This document shows positions 39,675-48,562 of a stretch of 64,000 nucleotides of DNA, in pieces (positions within the stretch are counted from its first letter, which is position 1; the number at the start of each line of letters is the position of its first letter). Position numbers and translations under genes: made by a program. The DNA comes from Methylobacterium mesophilicum (lineage in GTDB: Bacteria; Pseudomonadota; Alphaproteobacteria; Rhizobiales; Beijerinckiaceae). The stretch covers positions 124,001-188,000 of the forward strand of contig NZ_BPQU01000005.1 of the NCBI RefSeq assembly GCF_022179445.1, in the 5' to 3' direction. The notes below the pieces were generated by a model. The model was not told where the DNA came from, ran no database searches, and saw only the letters and a list, made by a program, of their open reading frames with translations.

Positions 39675-40172
39675 CTACGTCTTCATCGAATCGAGGTCGA
39701 AGGGGCGCTCAAGCAGATCATCCCAGGTGAAGGGACATTCTGGAGGGAACTCGCCCGGAGGGAGGTGGCACTCATCCGCCGCCCAGTTGCGTGAGATTGT
39801 ATAGATCTCGTCCCACATCGTGTTGAGATGCGGCTTCAGACCCGGGTTCTTCCGCAGAATTTTCGCGTACCGGAGCCGCTGCTCGCGGATCGCGTAGATC
39901 CAGCTCGGCGTGCGTTTCTCCGGCTGCTGATCCCATTTGAGCATGTGCATGATGAGAACGCGCAGAGCGCTTTCCATCTGACTGTATTGCGCGCTCCCCA
40001 CGTCGCTCAGCTCCTCGGCGATGTTGTCGAGGTCGAGCGCGTCCACCCGGCCGGCGCGGAGCAGCGCCACCTGCTCCTCGACCCAAGTGTAGAGGTCGTC
40101 CGCATAGCGCGTCCGCCCGTCGGCATGCGGAGCCGCAGGAGCGTCCTCGCGTGTCGAGGCCGGATGCGCCAT
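39675..40172 (-). CDS. DUF29 domain-containing protein
   Basis: A 165-residue protein with the DUF29 pattern: YADDLYTWVEEQVALLRAGR, LDLDNIAEELSDVGSAQYSQ, then LRVLIMHMLKWDQQPEKRTP and a C-terminal PPECPFTWDDLLER. The function is unknown; such genes are numerous in cyanobacteria and some alphaproteobacteria. The ATG at 40172 has GGAGG five bases upstream and is preferred over 40184, which lacks one. It lies between cobS and cobT on the same strand. Confidence 0.85.
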   Translation of the reverse strand: MAHPASTREDAPAAPHADGRTRYADDLYTWVEEQVALLRAGRVDALDLDNIAEELSDVGSAQYSQMESALRVLIMHMLKWDQQPEKRTPSWIYAIREQRLRYAKILRKNPGLKPHLNTMWDEIYTISRNWAADECHLPPGEFPPECPFTWDDLLERPFDLDSMKT

Positions 40173-40189
40173 GGCGTCCTCCATGCGGT

Positions 40190-41173
40190 TCAGCTTAAGG
40201 CGACGTTCAGTGCGCTTTCGGGCAGTTCCTTGCCGAAGGCGCGCTGGTAGAACTCGGCCACCAGGGTTCGCTCGAGTTCGTCGCACTTGTTCAGGAAGGT
40301 CACCCGGAACGCGAAGCCGACATCCTTGAAGATGTCGGCGTTCTCAGCCCAGGTGATCACCGTGCGCGGGCTCATGACGGTGGAGAGGTCGCCGTTCATG
40401 AACGCGTTGCGGGTCAGGTCCGCCACGCGCACCATCCGGTTGACGATGTCCCGGCCCTGGTCGCTGCGGTAGTGCAGCGCCTTCGAGAGCACGATGTCGA
40501 CCTCGCGGTCATGCGGCAGGTAGTTCAGGGTGGTCACGATCGACCAGCGGTCCATCTGGCCCTGATTGATCTGCTGGGTACCGTGATAGAGGCCCGACGT
40601 GTCCCCGAGGCCGACTGTGTTGGCGGTGGCGAACAGCCGGAAGGCCGGGTGCGGGCGGATCACGCGCTTCTGGTCGAGCAGCGTCAGCCGGCCCGACAAC
40701 TCCAGCACGCGCTGGATCACGAACATCACGTCCGGGCGGCCGGCATCGTACTCGTCGAACACCAGGGCGACGTTGTTCTGCAGCGCCCAGGGCAGGATGC
40801 CGTCCTGGAAGGCGGTGACCTGCTTGCCGTCCTTGAGGACGATCGCGTCCTTGCCGACGAGGTCGATGCGCGAGACGTGGCTGTCGAGGTTGATCCGGAT
40901 GCAGGGCCAGTTCAGCCGGGCCGCGACCTGCTCGATATGGGTCGACTTGCCGGTGCCGTGATAGCCCGTGACCATCACGCGGCGGTTGCGCGCGAAGCCG
41001 GCCAAGATGGCCAGCGTCGTCTCCCGGTCGAAGATGTAATCCGGATCGAGATCGGGGACGTGCTCCTCGGGTTCGGCATAGGCCGGGACCTTGAGGTCGA
41101 GGTCGATGCCGAAGACCTCGCGGACGGAGACGGTGCGGTCGGGCAGCGCGGCGGGCGTGTCGTCAGAGAGCAT
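40190..41173 (-). CDS. cobS: Aerobic cobaltochelatase subunit CobS
   Basis: The 327-residue AAA+ ATPase subunit of cobaltochelatase has Walker [11 protein letters not shown], Walker [10 protein letters not shown] and a sensor-like region in [34 protein letters not shown] lies near the C-terminus. With CobT it powers cobalt insertion by CobN. The start at 41173 gives [17 protein letters not shown], the family-like lead, rather than the longer frame to 41269. It is upstream of the DUF29 gene and cobT and probably co-transcribed. Confidence 0.96.
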   Translation of the reverse strand: MLSDDTPAALPDRTVSVREVFGIDLDLKVPAYAEPEEHVPDLDPDYIFDRETTLAILAGFARNRRVMVTGYHGTGKSTHIEQVAARLNWPCIRINLDSHVSRIDLVGKDAIVLKDGKQVTAFQDGILPWALQNNVALVFDEYDAGRPDVMFVIQRVLELSGRLTLLDQKRVIRPHPAFRLFATANTVGLGDTSGLYHGTQQINQGQMDRWSIVTTLNYLPHDREVDIVLSKALHYRSDQGRDIVNRMVRVADLTRNAFMNGDLSTVMSPRTVITWAENADIFKDVGFAFRVTFLNKCDELERTLVAEFYQRAFGKELPESALNVALS

Positions 41174-41420
41174 TCGGAACCTCGTGAGGCGCGGCGGCTC
41201 CGGCCCGAAGGAAGGGAGCATCCGCGCGGAAGAACGTCGAGCCGGGCATCCGCCGCGGGGCGGACTCAATCCTTAAACGGCGGCGCGCTGCGGCGCCACC
41301 GACCGGCATGAGCCCCATATAGGGTCCGCCCGGCCATTTGCCTTATCCTAGAGCGATCACCGTCGAAGGGGATTCCGGTGCGGCCTCACGGCGCTCCGGA
41401 GTGCATCGTTCGTGCCGCCG

Positions 41421-42047
41421 TCAGCAGAGGCCGGCGGCACGCAAGACGTCGTGGGCGCGGATGATGTCGCGCAGACGCTCCTCGAACGAGCGGTCGCCGC
41501 CGTTGGCGTCGGGGTGGAAGCGCTTCACCAGCGCCTTGTACTGCGCCTTGATGGCCGGCCCGTCCGCCCCCTCCTCGAGACCCATGACGTCGAGGGCGCG
41601 GCGCACCGTGGCGGTGCGGCGGGGCTTCTCCGGCTCCGGCTGTTTGTTGCGCCGACGTCCGTCGCCGACGCCCGCGCCGCGCAGGATGCCGAGCGGATCG
41701 ACGTAGGCCCAGTCCCGGGTCGGCTCCTCGGCCGGCTTGCCCTGGCCGGCGGGGTTCACGCCCATGGCCCAGGTCGGGCGGTGCCCGATGATCGCGTCCT
41801 TCTGATAGGCCTGGACGGCGGCATCGTTCATGCCGTCGAAGTAGTTATAGCTCGCGTTGTAGGCGCGGACGTGGTCGATGCAGAACCGCCAGTACTGGCC
41901 TTCCGCCTTCCGGCCCTTCGGAGCGCGGTGCGGGCCCGGCCGGGTGCAGCCCGGGCTCTCGCACAGGGCCTCGGCCGCGGGCTTCGGCTCGTCGCAGGAC
42001 GGTTTCCTGATCCGGATGCTGTCGAACAGGCGCGAGTTGAGATCCAT
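41421..42047 (-). CDS. J-domain protein (DnaJ-like)
   Basis: A 208-residue protein with the J domain at its C-terminus: ALDVMGLEEGADGPAIKAQY, then the essential HPD in VKRFHPDANGGD, and DIIRAHDVLRAAG. The N-terminal half has CESPGCTRPGPHRAPKG and FCIDHVRAYNASYNYFDGM, a Cys/His pattern that may bind zinc. It stimulates an Hsp70; the client is unknown. It is divergent from bolA and next to cobS/cobT, a cluster conserved in Rhizobiales. Confidence 0.9.
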   Translation of the reverse strand: MDLNSRLFDSIRIRKPSCDEPKPAAEALCESPGCTRPGPHRAPKGRKAEGQYWRFCIDHVRAYNASYNYFDGMNDAAVQAYQKDAIIGHRPTWAMGVNPAGQGKPAEEPTRDWAYVDPLGILRGAGVGDGRRRNKQPEPEKPRRTATVRRALDVMGLEEGADGPAIKAQYKALVKRFHPDANGGDRSFEERLRDIIRAHDVLRAAGLC

Positions 42048-42155
42048 GACGGGCCGATTATGAGGGGGCAAACCGGAGACACAAGAGCACCGGGCCTGAT
42101 GACGCATGCGCGGGATCGGGCTTGACGGATGCCGGCGACGTGAGGTGAGGGCAGG

Positions 42156-42452
42156 ATGACGGACGGGACTGGTGAGGACGGCACCCTTCGGGGCTGGATG
42201 GAGGCGAAGCTGCGCGCGGAACTCGCGCCGGCTCACCTCGACGTGATCGACGAATCGCACCTGCATGCGGGCCATTCCGGCGCGCGGCCCGGGGGCGAGA
42301 CCCATTACCGGCTCGACATCGTCGCGTCGGCGTTCGAGGGCAAGAGCCGCGTAGAGCGGCACCGCCTGGTCAACGCTCTCATGGACGAGGCTTTCGGGCG
42401 TGGCCTGCACGCACTGGCGTTGCGCGCCCGGACCCCGGCCGAAGCTGCCTGA
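42156..42452 (+). CDS. bolA: BolA family protein
   Basis: A 98-residue BolA protein: MEAKLRAELAPAHLDVIDES, then the class II fold with HYRLDIVASAFEGKSRVERH and a conserved His and RLVNALMDEAF. BolA proteins pair with monothiol glutaredoxins in iron-sulfur trafficking. No glutaredoxin gene is in the window. The start at 42156 is downstream of a GAGGGCAGG sequence. Confidence 0.93.
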   Translation: MTDGTGEDGTLRGWMEAKLRAELAPAHLDVIDESHLHAGHSGARPGGETHYRLDIVASAFEGKSRVERHRLVNALMDEAFGRGLHALALRARTPAEAA

Positions 42453-42622
42453 AGCCGGACCTCGCCGGTCCGGCGCGGCCCGGGGGCCGGTACGAGGGAT
42501 ATGGCGATCGTGGTTCCGGCGCGCATCCCAGAGATCATGGGTTTCTCGCTCGCGCCGGTGTGTTGGCACACAGGCGGCTGCCAACTGCCGGCCTCGCACC
42601 GGGGCGTGGACCGGAGCTCATT

Positions 42623-43054
42623 ATGCCCCTGCGGGTGAACGCGCGGATCGTCATCGCGGACGACGAGATCGAGCTGTCTTTCATGCGCGCCTCCGGGGCG
42701 GGCGGACAGAACGTCAATAAGGTCGAGACCGCGGTCCAGTTGCGCTGGTCGGTCCTGGCCTCGCCCTCGGTCGACGAGCGGGTCAGAGCGAACCTGTACA
42801 AGCTCGCCGGCCGGCGCCTGACCAAGGACGGCGTCCTGGTCCTGTCCGGGCAGCGGCACAGGACCCAGGAGCGCAACAGGGCGGACGTGCTGCAACGGCT
42901 GGTCGATCTCGTCACCGAGGCGGCCAAGCCGCCGCCGCCCATCCGCCGCGCGACCAAGCCCACGAAGGGCTCGAAGGAGCGGCGCATCGGAGCCAAGAAG
43001 AGCCGCGCCGTGGTCAAACAGGGGCGCGGCAGCTACCGGGATTCCGAGGGCTGA
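42623..43054 (+). CDS. arfB: Peptidyl-tRNA hydrolase ArfB (YaeJ)
   Basis: ArfB rescues stalled ribosomes by hydrolysing peptidyl-tRNA. The 143-residue product has the class-I release-factor GGQ loop (RASGAGGQNVNKVETAV) and a basic C-terminal tail (RRATKPTKGSKERRIGAKK) that enters the mRNA channel. No anticodon-recognition domain is present, unlike RF1/RF2. The ATG at 42623 has GGAG seven bases upstream. Confidence 0.94.
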   Translation: MPLRVNARIVIADDEIELSFMRASGAGGQNVNKVETAVQLRWSVLASPSVDERVRANLYKLAGRRLTKDGVLVLSGQRHRTQERNRADVLQRLVDLVTEAAKPPPPIRRATKPTKGSKERRIGAKKSRAVVKQGRGSYRDSEG

Positions 43055-43157
43055 GCCGGCCCGCTTCCAGCTCGGATAAGCTGCCGAGCCGGCTCTACGT
43101 CCCTGATGTGACGCGCTCGCTCACGCCGAGCGAGCCTCCGCTTCCGCGGCGAGCGAC

Positions 43158-43952
43158 CTAGTGAATCGCGTCGATCACCTCCGCTTTCGGGCTCGCGTCG
43201 GGGGCGGGCGACGAGCCGGCGACCAGGGTGCTGCCGGGCTTGGCGATGGTGAGCGCGATCGCGATCAGCGCCAGGATGGCAGCGAGGCCGGCGGGGAACA
43301 GGAAGGCGGATTCGCCGTAGCGGAGATCGAGCAGGCCACCCAGCACCGCGCCGGTGCTGAGACCGGCCCAGAGCGGTGCCTGGATCCAGAACGACGGGGC
43401 CACCGTGCCGAGCAGCAGGTTGGCGCAGCCCGTCCCGAATCGCACCACCGCCCCGGTCACGTAGGTCAGCGCCAGCGACCGGCCGCCCTCGTCCTGGAGG
43501 GTCGCGTTCTGCAGGCCCAGGGCCAGCACGATCGGGTAGGCGTGCAGCGGATAGGCGAAGGTGCCCCAGGGCATCAGCAGGCCGCCCGCGAGCAGCAGCG
43601 CCTGGAGCGTCAGCAGGACGGCCAGCCGCCAGCGGCCGACCCAGGCGGCGATCAGAGTGCCCAGGAAGGCGCCGAAGCAGAACAGGCTGATCGTGCTGGC
43701 GACCCGGGTGACGTTCTCCCAGTCGCCGTTGGACACCGCCACGCCGAAGCGGGTCGTGTTGCCCGACATGAACGACATGAACAGCTGCGAGAATTCCAGG
43801 AAGCCGATGGAATCGGCGCATCCTGCCAGCATGGCCAGCGCGATGGCGAAGGAGATGCGCGTCCGGGGATCCGCCGGAAAAGACCGGTCCGCTGGCAGGT
43901 CGGGCTTGCGCTCCGGTGCGCGCCCATCATCCCTGCCGCCGAAATCCGCCAT
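43158..43952 (-). CDS. DUF1275 (YoaK-like) membrane protein
   Basis: A 264-residue protein with about six membrane segments of the DUF1275/YoaK family: LAMLAGCADSIGFLEFSQLF, then FMSGNTTRFG, and ALTYVTGAVVRFGTGCANLL. The function is unknown. N-terminal and C-terminal tails are charged or Pro/Ala-rich. The start could also be the ATG at 43970. The gene is convergent with arfB. Confidence 0.87.
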   Translation of the reverse strand: MADFGGRDDGRAPERKPDLPADRSFPADPRTRISFAIALAMLAGCADSIGFLEFSQLFMSFMSGNTTRFGVAVSNGDWENVTRVASTISLFCFGAFLGTLIAAWVGRWRLAVLLTLQALLLAGGLLMPWGTFAYPLHAYPIVLALGLQNATLQDEGGRSLALTYVTGAVVRFGTGCANLLLGTVAPSFWIQAPLWAGLSTGAVLGGLLDLRYGESAFLFPAGLAAILALIAIALTIAKPGSTLVAGSSPAPDASPKAEVIDAIH

Positions 43953-44033
43953 GCCAATCCCCGATCCCATCGCCGCCTGTCGTGCGGCCGACAGACAATG
44001 GACGAACAGCCAAGCAGTTTCATGCCGGGGGAA

Positions 44034-44981
44034 TCATTGGCGTGTGCGGTGCAGCACGACGACCCGGCCCGGCACCGGCCGGCCGCCTTCGCGCCGCACA
44101 TCGGCTTCGTGCAGCCGTAAGACCTCCAGGCCTGCGCCGGAGGCCGCCGCGGTGACGTGGGCGTGGGCGTGGGCGTAGCGCCCGTCCGCGCCCAGGAGGC
44201 CGCCGTCGCCGTCATGAGACTGCACCGTGAAGGCGGCCAGGCCCCTGGGCCGAAGCACGCGAGCGACCTGCTTCAGCACAGGCGCGAGATCCGCCACGTA
44301 GATCAGCACGTCCGCCGCCAGGCAGAGGTCGGCGGAGTCCGACGGCTCGGCCGCCAGGAAGGCCGCCAGGTCACCCTCGGCCAGACGGTCGTAGAGCGGG
44401 AGGCCGCGCTGCATCTTGGTCCGCGCCACCGCCAGCATGCCGGGCGACAGATCCACCCCGGTGAGGTGCCCGACCCGGTCACGGATCGCCGCGCCCATCA
44501 GGCCTGTGCCGCAGCCGAGATCGAGCGCCACGTCGAACCGCTCAGGGTCCGGCGGCAGGGCATCGTGGAGCAGTTGTGGGCCGACATAGCCCAGCCCGTC
44601 CACGAGGTGGCGCTCGAAGCGCGGGGCGTAGCCGTCGAACAGGGCCCGGACATAGGCCGGCGACAGGGCCGGCAGGCCGCCGCCTTCCCCCAAGCGGACG
44701 AGGTGCGCCCGCACGCCGAGGGTATCGTCGGGGTCGATGTCGAGGGCACAGGCATAGGCCCGGGTCGCGGCCGCCCTCAGGGCCGGGTCGTCGCCCCCGA
44801 CGGCCAGCCCTTCCCGGGCACGGCCCAGCACCAGCCAGGCCGGCGCGTAGCGGGGTGCGATCTCCAGCGCCTGCTCGGCGAGGTCGGCGGCCCCGGCATG
44901 GTCGCCATCCGCCAGGCAGGCCTCGGCGTAGCGATAGCGGCGGTCGGCGAGGAGGTCGCCGGAACTGTGTTGCGTGGCCAT
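44034..44981 (-). CDS. TPR-containing SAM-dependent methyltransferase
   Basis: A 315-residue protein with an N-terminal tetratricopeptide region (ADRRYRYAEACLADGDHAGA, then DLAEQALEIAPRYAPAWLVL). A class I methyltransferase domain follows, with SAM motif LDLGCGTGLMGAAI, then GVDLSPGMLAVARTK and DLCLAADVLIYV. The methyl acceptor is not known. It is divergent from the exonuclease gene by 69 bases. Confidence 0.87.
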   Translation of the reverse strand: MATQHSSGDLLADRRYRYAEACLADGDHAGAADLAEQALEIAPRYAPAWLVLGRAREGLAVGGDDPALRAAATRAYACALDIDPDDTLGVRAHLVRLGEGGGLPALSPAYVRALFDGYAPRFERHLVDGLGYVGPQLLHDALPPDPERFDVALDLGCGTGLMGAAIRDRVGHLTGVDLSPGMLAVARTKMQRGLPLYDRLAEGDLAAFLAAEPSDSADLCLAADVLIYVADLAPVLKQVARVLRPRGLAAFTVQSHDGDGGLLGADGRYAHAHAHVTAAASGAGLEVLRLHEADVRREGGRPVPGRVVVLHRTRQ

Positions 44982-45050
44982 GCGTCTGCCGGGTCGGAGG
45001 CGCCTATATACCGGGGCCACCGGCGGACTCCACCGGCAGCAGCGGACCCG

Positions 45051-46106
45051 ATGCCGACACGCGCGAGCGATCTCCTCACCCTGACCCGAGAGGGCCTCTA
45101 CTGTCCGCTCGGCGGCTTCCACGTCGATCCGACCTGGCCTGTCGAGCGCGCGCTGATCACCCACGGCCATGCCGACCATGCCCGGGCCGGCCATGGCCAC
45201 GTGCTGGCGACGCCGGAAACCCTGCGGATCATGGCGGTGCGCTACGGCGAGGATTTCTGCCGCCAGCGCCAGGAGGCCCGGCTCGGCGAGGCCTTGCGCG
45301 TCGGCGACGTCACGGTGCGCTACGCCCCCGCCGGGCACGTGCTCGGTTCCGCCCAGATCGCCATCGAACGGGACGGCGTCCGCGTCGTGGTGTCGGGCGA
45401 CTACAAGCGGGCGCCGGACCCGACCTGCCTGCCGTTCGAGGTGGTGCCCTGCGACGTGTTCATCACCGAGGCGACCTTCGGCCTGCCGGTCTTCACGCAT
45501 CCGGACACGCGGGACGAGGTCCGCAAGCTGATGGCCTCCGTGGCCCTGTTCCCGGAGCGCGCCCACATCGTCGGCGCCTACGCGCTGGGCAAGGCGCAAC
45601 GGGTGATGGCGCTGCTGCGCGAGGAGGGCTGGGACCGGCCGATCCACCTGCACGGCGCGATGGAGAAGCTGACCGAGCTGTACAAGCGCGAGGGCATCCC
45701 CCTGGGCGATACCCCGAAGGTCGTGGCCGCCGACCGCAAGGACCTTCACGGGGCCATCGTGATCTGTCCGCCCAGCGCGATGCAGGACCTGTGGTCGCGC
45801 AAGTTTCCCGACCCGGTGACCTGCTTCGCGTCCGGCTGGATGCGGGTCCGCGCCCGCGCGCGCCAGAAGGGCGTCGAGCTGCCGCTGGTCATCTCCGACC
45901 ATTCGGACTGGCCGGACCTGTGCCGTACGATCCGGGACACCGGCGCCGGGGAGGTCTGGGTCACCCACGGCCAGGAGGATGCGCTGGTCCATTGGTGCGG
46001 GACGCAAGGGATCAAGGCCAAGCCGCTGCACCTGCTGGGGTACGGCGACGACGGTGAGGCGGAGCCGGCCCCCGCAGGCGTCGCCGAGCCGGAGGTGGCC
46101 GCGTGA
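45051..46106 (+). CDS. Ligase-associated DNA damage response exonuclease (metallo-beta-lactamase fold)
   Basis: A 351-residue protein with the metallo-beta-lactamase/beta-CASP fold. The zinc motif is HGHADHARAGHG, with SGDYKRAPDP and FITEATFGLPV downstream and YALGKAQRVMALL in the beta-CASP part. This matches the exonuclease found with bacterial ATP-dependent DNA ligases. The ATG at 45051 begins at the domain. Its stop overlaps the ligase start by four bases (GTGA), implying coupled translation. Confidence 0.92.
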   Translation: MPTRASDLLTLTREGLYCPLGGFHVDPTWPVERALITHGHADHARAGHGHVLATPETLRIMAVRYGEDFCRQRQEARLGEALRVGDVTVRYAPAGHVLGSAQIAIERDGVRVVVSGDYKRAPDPTCLPFEVVPCDVFITEATFGLPVFTHPDTRDEVRKLMASVALFPERAHIVGAYALGKAQRVMALLREEGWDRPIHLHGAMEKLTELYKREGIPLGDTPKVVAADRKDLHGAIVICPPSAMQDLWSRKFPDPVTCFASGWMRVRARARQKGVELPLVISDHSDWPDLCRTIRDTGAGEVWVTHGQEDALVHWCGTQGIKAKPLHLLGYGDDGEAEPAPAGVAEPEVAA

Positions 46107-47977
46107 ACGACTTCGCCCACCTCCTCGACCGCCTCGCCTACGAGCCGCGCCGCAACGCCAAGCTGCGCCTGCTCCAGGACTTTTTCGCGCGCACGCCGGA
46201 TCCGGAGCGCGGCTACGCGCTGGGCGCCATGACCGGCACGCTGAACTTTCGCGAAGCCAAGCCGGCCCTGATACGCGGCTTGGTGGAGGCGCGCATCGAC
46301 CCGGTGCTGTTCCGGCTGTCGCACAACTACGTCGGCGATCTCGCCGAGACCACGGCGCTGATCTGGCCGGTGCCGCGGGATCTCCCTCCCCCCTCTGCGG
46401 GGGAGGGTGGCCCCCGAAGGGGGTCGGGAGAGGGGCAGCGCGACGATTCTGAATATGAGGTCCGTCGCAACTCTTCCGGCAGCGGCGCTCCCCTCTCCCG
46501 ACCCGACCTCACGGCCGGCCCACCCTCCCCCGCAGTGGGGGGAGGGGAGGCGCCCGCTGGTCTCGGTCATAACAATCCGCCTCCGCCGAGCTTGGCCGAG
46601 GTCGTCGAAACGCTCAGCACCATCCCGAAGAAAGACCTGTCCCGCCACCTCGCCGAATGGCTCGACGCCCTCGACGAGACCGGGCGCTGGGCGCTCCTGA
46701 AGCTCGTTACCGGCAACCTGCGCGTCGGCGTCTCGGCGCGGCTCGCCAAGACCGCGGTCGGCGCGCTGGGCGGCCACGAGGCGGATGCCGTGGAGGAGGT
46801 CTGGCACGGGCTGACGCCGCCGTTCGAGACCCTGTTCGCCTGGGTCGAGGGGCGGGCCGAGCGGCCCGAGACCCTCAACCCGGCACCGTTCCGACCGCCG
46901 ATGCTGTCGCATCCGATCGAGGAGGAGGCCGATCTCGAGAAGCTCGAAGCGGAGGCCTTTTCCGCCGAGTGGAAGTGGGACGGCATCCGTGTCCAGCTCG
47001 TCGGCGGGCGCGACCGGGCGGGCGTGCAGGTCGCGAAGGTCTATTCCCGCACCGGCGAGGACATCACCGGGGCGTTCCCCGACCTCGCCGAGGCGATCGG
47101 CTTCACGGGGACACTCGACGGCGAGTTACTGATCCTGCGCGAGCGCCGGGTCCAGAGCTTCAACGTCCTGCAGCAGCGCCTGAACCGGAAGGCCGTGACG
47201 GCCAAGCTCCTGGAAGAGTTCCCGGCCCATGTCCGGGCTTACGACCTCCTGACGCTGGACGGCGACGACCTGCGGGCCGAGCCGTTCGCGACCCGCCGGG
47301 AGAAGCTGGAGGCGCTGGTCACACGCCTCGACCACGCGCGGATCGACATCTCGCCGCTGGTCCCGTTCGCGGATTGGGAGGCGCTCGCCGCCGCCCGGGC
47401 CGATCCGGCCTCGGTGGGGGCCGGCGAGGACGCGGACGCGATCGAGGGCGTGATGCTCAAGCGCCGCAACAGCCCCTACCTGCCGGGCCGCCCAAAGGGC
47501 CCCTGGTGGAAGTGGAAGCGCGAGCCCCATGTCGTCGATGCCGTGATGATGTACGCGCAGCGCGGTCACGGGAAGCGCTCGTCGTTCTACTCGGACTACA
47601 CGTTCGGGGTCTGGCGGGAGGCCCCCGAGGGGGGGGACGAGCTGGTGCCGGTGGGCAAGGCCTATCACGGCTTCACGGACGCGGAACTCGCCAAGCTCGA
47701 CCGCTACGTCCGCAACAACACCACCAAGCGGTTCGGTCCGGTCCGCGAGGTCACCCATGGGCCTGAGGCCGGGCTCGTTTTGGAAATCGCCTTCGAGGGC
47801 GTCCAGCGCTCGACCCGGCACAAGTCCGGCGTGGCGATGCGCTTCCCCCGGGTCAGCCGGATCCGTTGGGACAAGCCCGCCGCCGAGGCCGACCGGATCG
47901 ACGTGCTGGAGCGGATCCTGGCCCGCGGCGAGCGCGAGATCGCGCCCGGGGCAACGTTGATGGAGTCGGGGACATGA
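46103..47977 (+). CDS. ATP-dependent DNA ligase (cisplatin damage response type)
   Basis: A 624-residue ligase, longer than expected. The N-terminal helical domain is interrupted at about residues 93-153 by sequence encoded by repeat DNA, after which GLGHNNPPPPSLAEVVETL resumes. The adenylation domain has the active-site Lys in EWKWDGIRVQLV. An OB domain follows (GPWWKWKREPHVVDAVMMYA, then GLVLEIAFEGVQ). It joins DNA nicks using ATP and is linked to damage repair. The start is a GTG overlapping the exonuclease stop. The gene remains open across the insertion, so the protein may still be made. Confidence 0.94.
   Translation: MNDFAHLLDRLAYEPRRNAKLRLLQDFFARTPDPERGYALGAMTGTLNFREAKPALIRGLVEARIDPVLFRLSHNYVGDLAETTALIWPVPRDLPPPSAGEGGPRRGSGEGQRDDSEYEVRRNSSGSGAPLSRPDLTAGPPSPAVGGGEAPAGLGHNNPPPPSLAEVVETLSTIPKKDLSRHLAEWLDALDETGRWALLKLVTGNLRVGVSARLAKTAVGALGGHEADAVEEVWHGLTPPFETLFAWVEGRAERPETLNPAPFRPPMLSHPIEEEADLEKLEAEAFSAEWKWDGIRVQLVGGRDRAGVQVAKVYSRTGEDITGAFPDLAEAIGFTGTLDGELLILRERRVQSFNVLQQRLNRKAVTAKLLEEFPAHVRAYDLLTLDGDDLRAEPFATRREKLEALVTRLDHARIDISPLVPFADWEALAAARADPASVGAGEDADAIEGVMLKRRNSPYLPGRPKGPWWKWKREPHVVDAVMMYAQRGHGKRSSFYSDYTFGVWREAPEGGDELVPVGKAYHGFTDAELAKLDRYVRNNTTKRFGPVREVTHGPEAGLVLEIAFEGVQRSTRHKSGVAMRFPRVSRIRWDKPAAEADRIDVLERILARGEREIAPGATLMESGT
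46384..46560 (+). repeat. Inverted-repeat element inside the DNA ligase coding region
   Basis: Long complementary arms lie at about 46395-46442 (CTGCGGGGGAGGGTGGCC...) and 46485-46535 (GGCGCTCCCCTCTCCCGACC...). The spacer is a short unique sequence with CGACGATTCTGAATATGAGG. The motifs CCCTCTCCCG and GGGGGAGGG are shared with the intergenic element at 6811-6967. It is read through in frame within the ligase, adding Pro/Gly/Ser/Arg-rich residues. Confidence 0.75.
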
Positions 47978-48441
47978 AGCAGGGGAAGATCGGTCCGGTC
48001 GAGCCGCTGGCCTCCGGCGCGGTGGAGCGCCATGCGAGCGGCCGCCTGACCATCGCGACTCCGGGACAGGGCTTCACGGACTTCACCGGCGCGGTCGCGG
48101 AGTTCGTGAGTGGCAGCGGGATCCGGGACGGGCTCGTCACGGTATTCTGCCGGCACACCTCGGCTTCCCTGACCATCCAGGAGAATGCCGACCCGGACGT
48201 GCAGACCGACCTGATGTCGGCCCTCGACGGCTTCGCGCCACGCGGCACGCCCTACGTCCACGGCGCCGAGGGGCCGGACGACATGCCGGCCCACATCCGC
48301 ACGCTGGTCACCGATTCGGCCCTGAGCATCCCGCTGGTCGAGGGGCGTCTGGCCCTGGGCACCTGGCAGGGGATCTACCTGATCGAGCACCGCGACCGGC
48401 CGCATCGGCGGGAGATCGTCGTGAGCGTGATCGGCGCTTGA
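47974..48441 (+). CDS. YjbQ family protein (secondary thiamine-phosphate synthase-like)
   Basis: The 155-residue protein matches the UPF0047/YjbQ family: FCRHTSASLTIQENADPDVQ, then MPAHIRTLVTDSALSIPLVE and LGTWQGIYLIEHRDRPHRRE. E. coli YjbQ has weak thiamine-phosphate synthase activity; the natural role remains unclear. The ATG overlaps the ligase stop as ATGA, so it is likely translated with the exonuclease-ligase operon. Confidence 0.9.
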   Translation: MKQGKIGPVEPLASGAVERHASGRLTIATPGQGFTDFTGAVAEFVSGSGIRDGLVTVFCRHTSASLTIQENADPDVQTDLMSALDGFAPRGTPYVHGAEGPDDMPAHIRTLVTDSALSIPLVEGRLALGTWQGIYLIEHRDRPHRREIVVSVIGA

Positions 48442-48562
48442 ATCGGGGCGCTTGGTCCGGCGCACGCAGCAACATTCGCTGACACACCGCCGCTTAACCC
48501 TGCTGCGGGCAAAAACTTCTTGGGATCTGCTTCTGCGCCGGTCTCGCGAAGGGGGGACTCCG

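Noticed and set aside
44982..46031. N-terminal extension of the TPR-methyltransferase frame.
   Set aside because: Opposite to the exonuclease gene and lacking features; the ATG at 44981 starts the TPR region.
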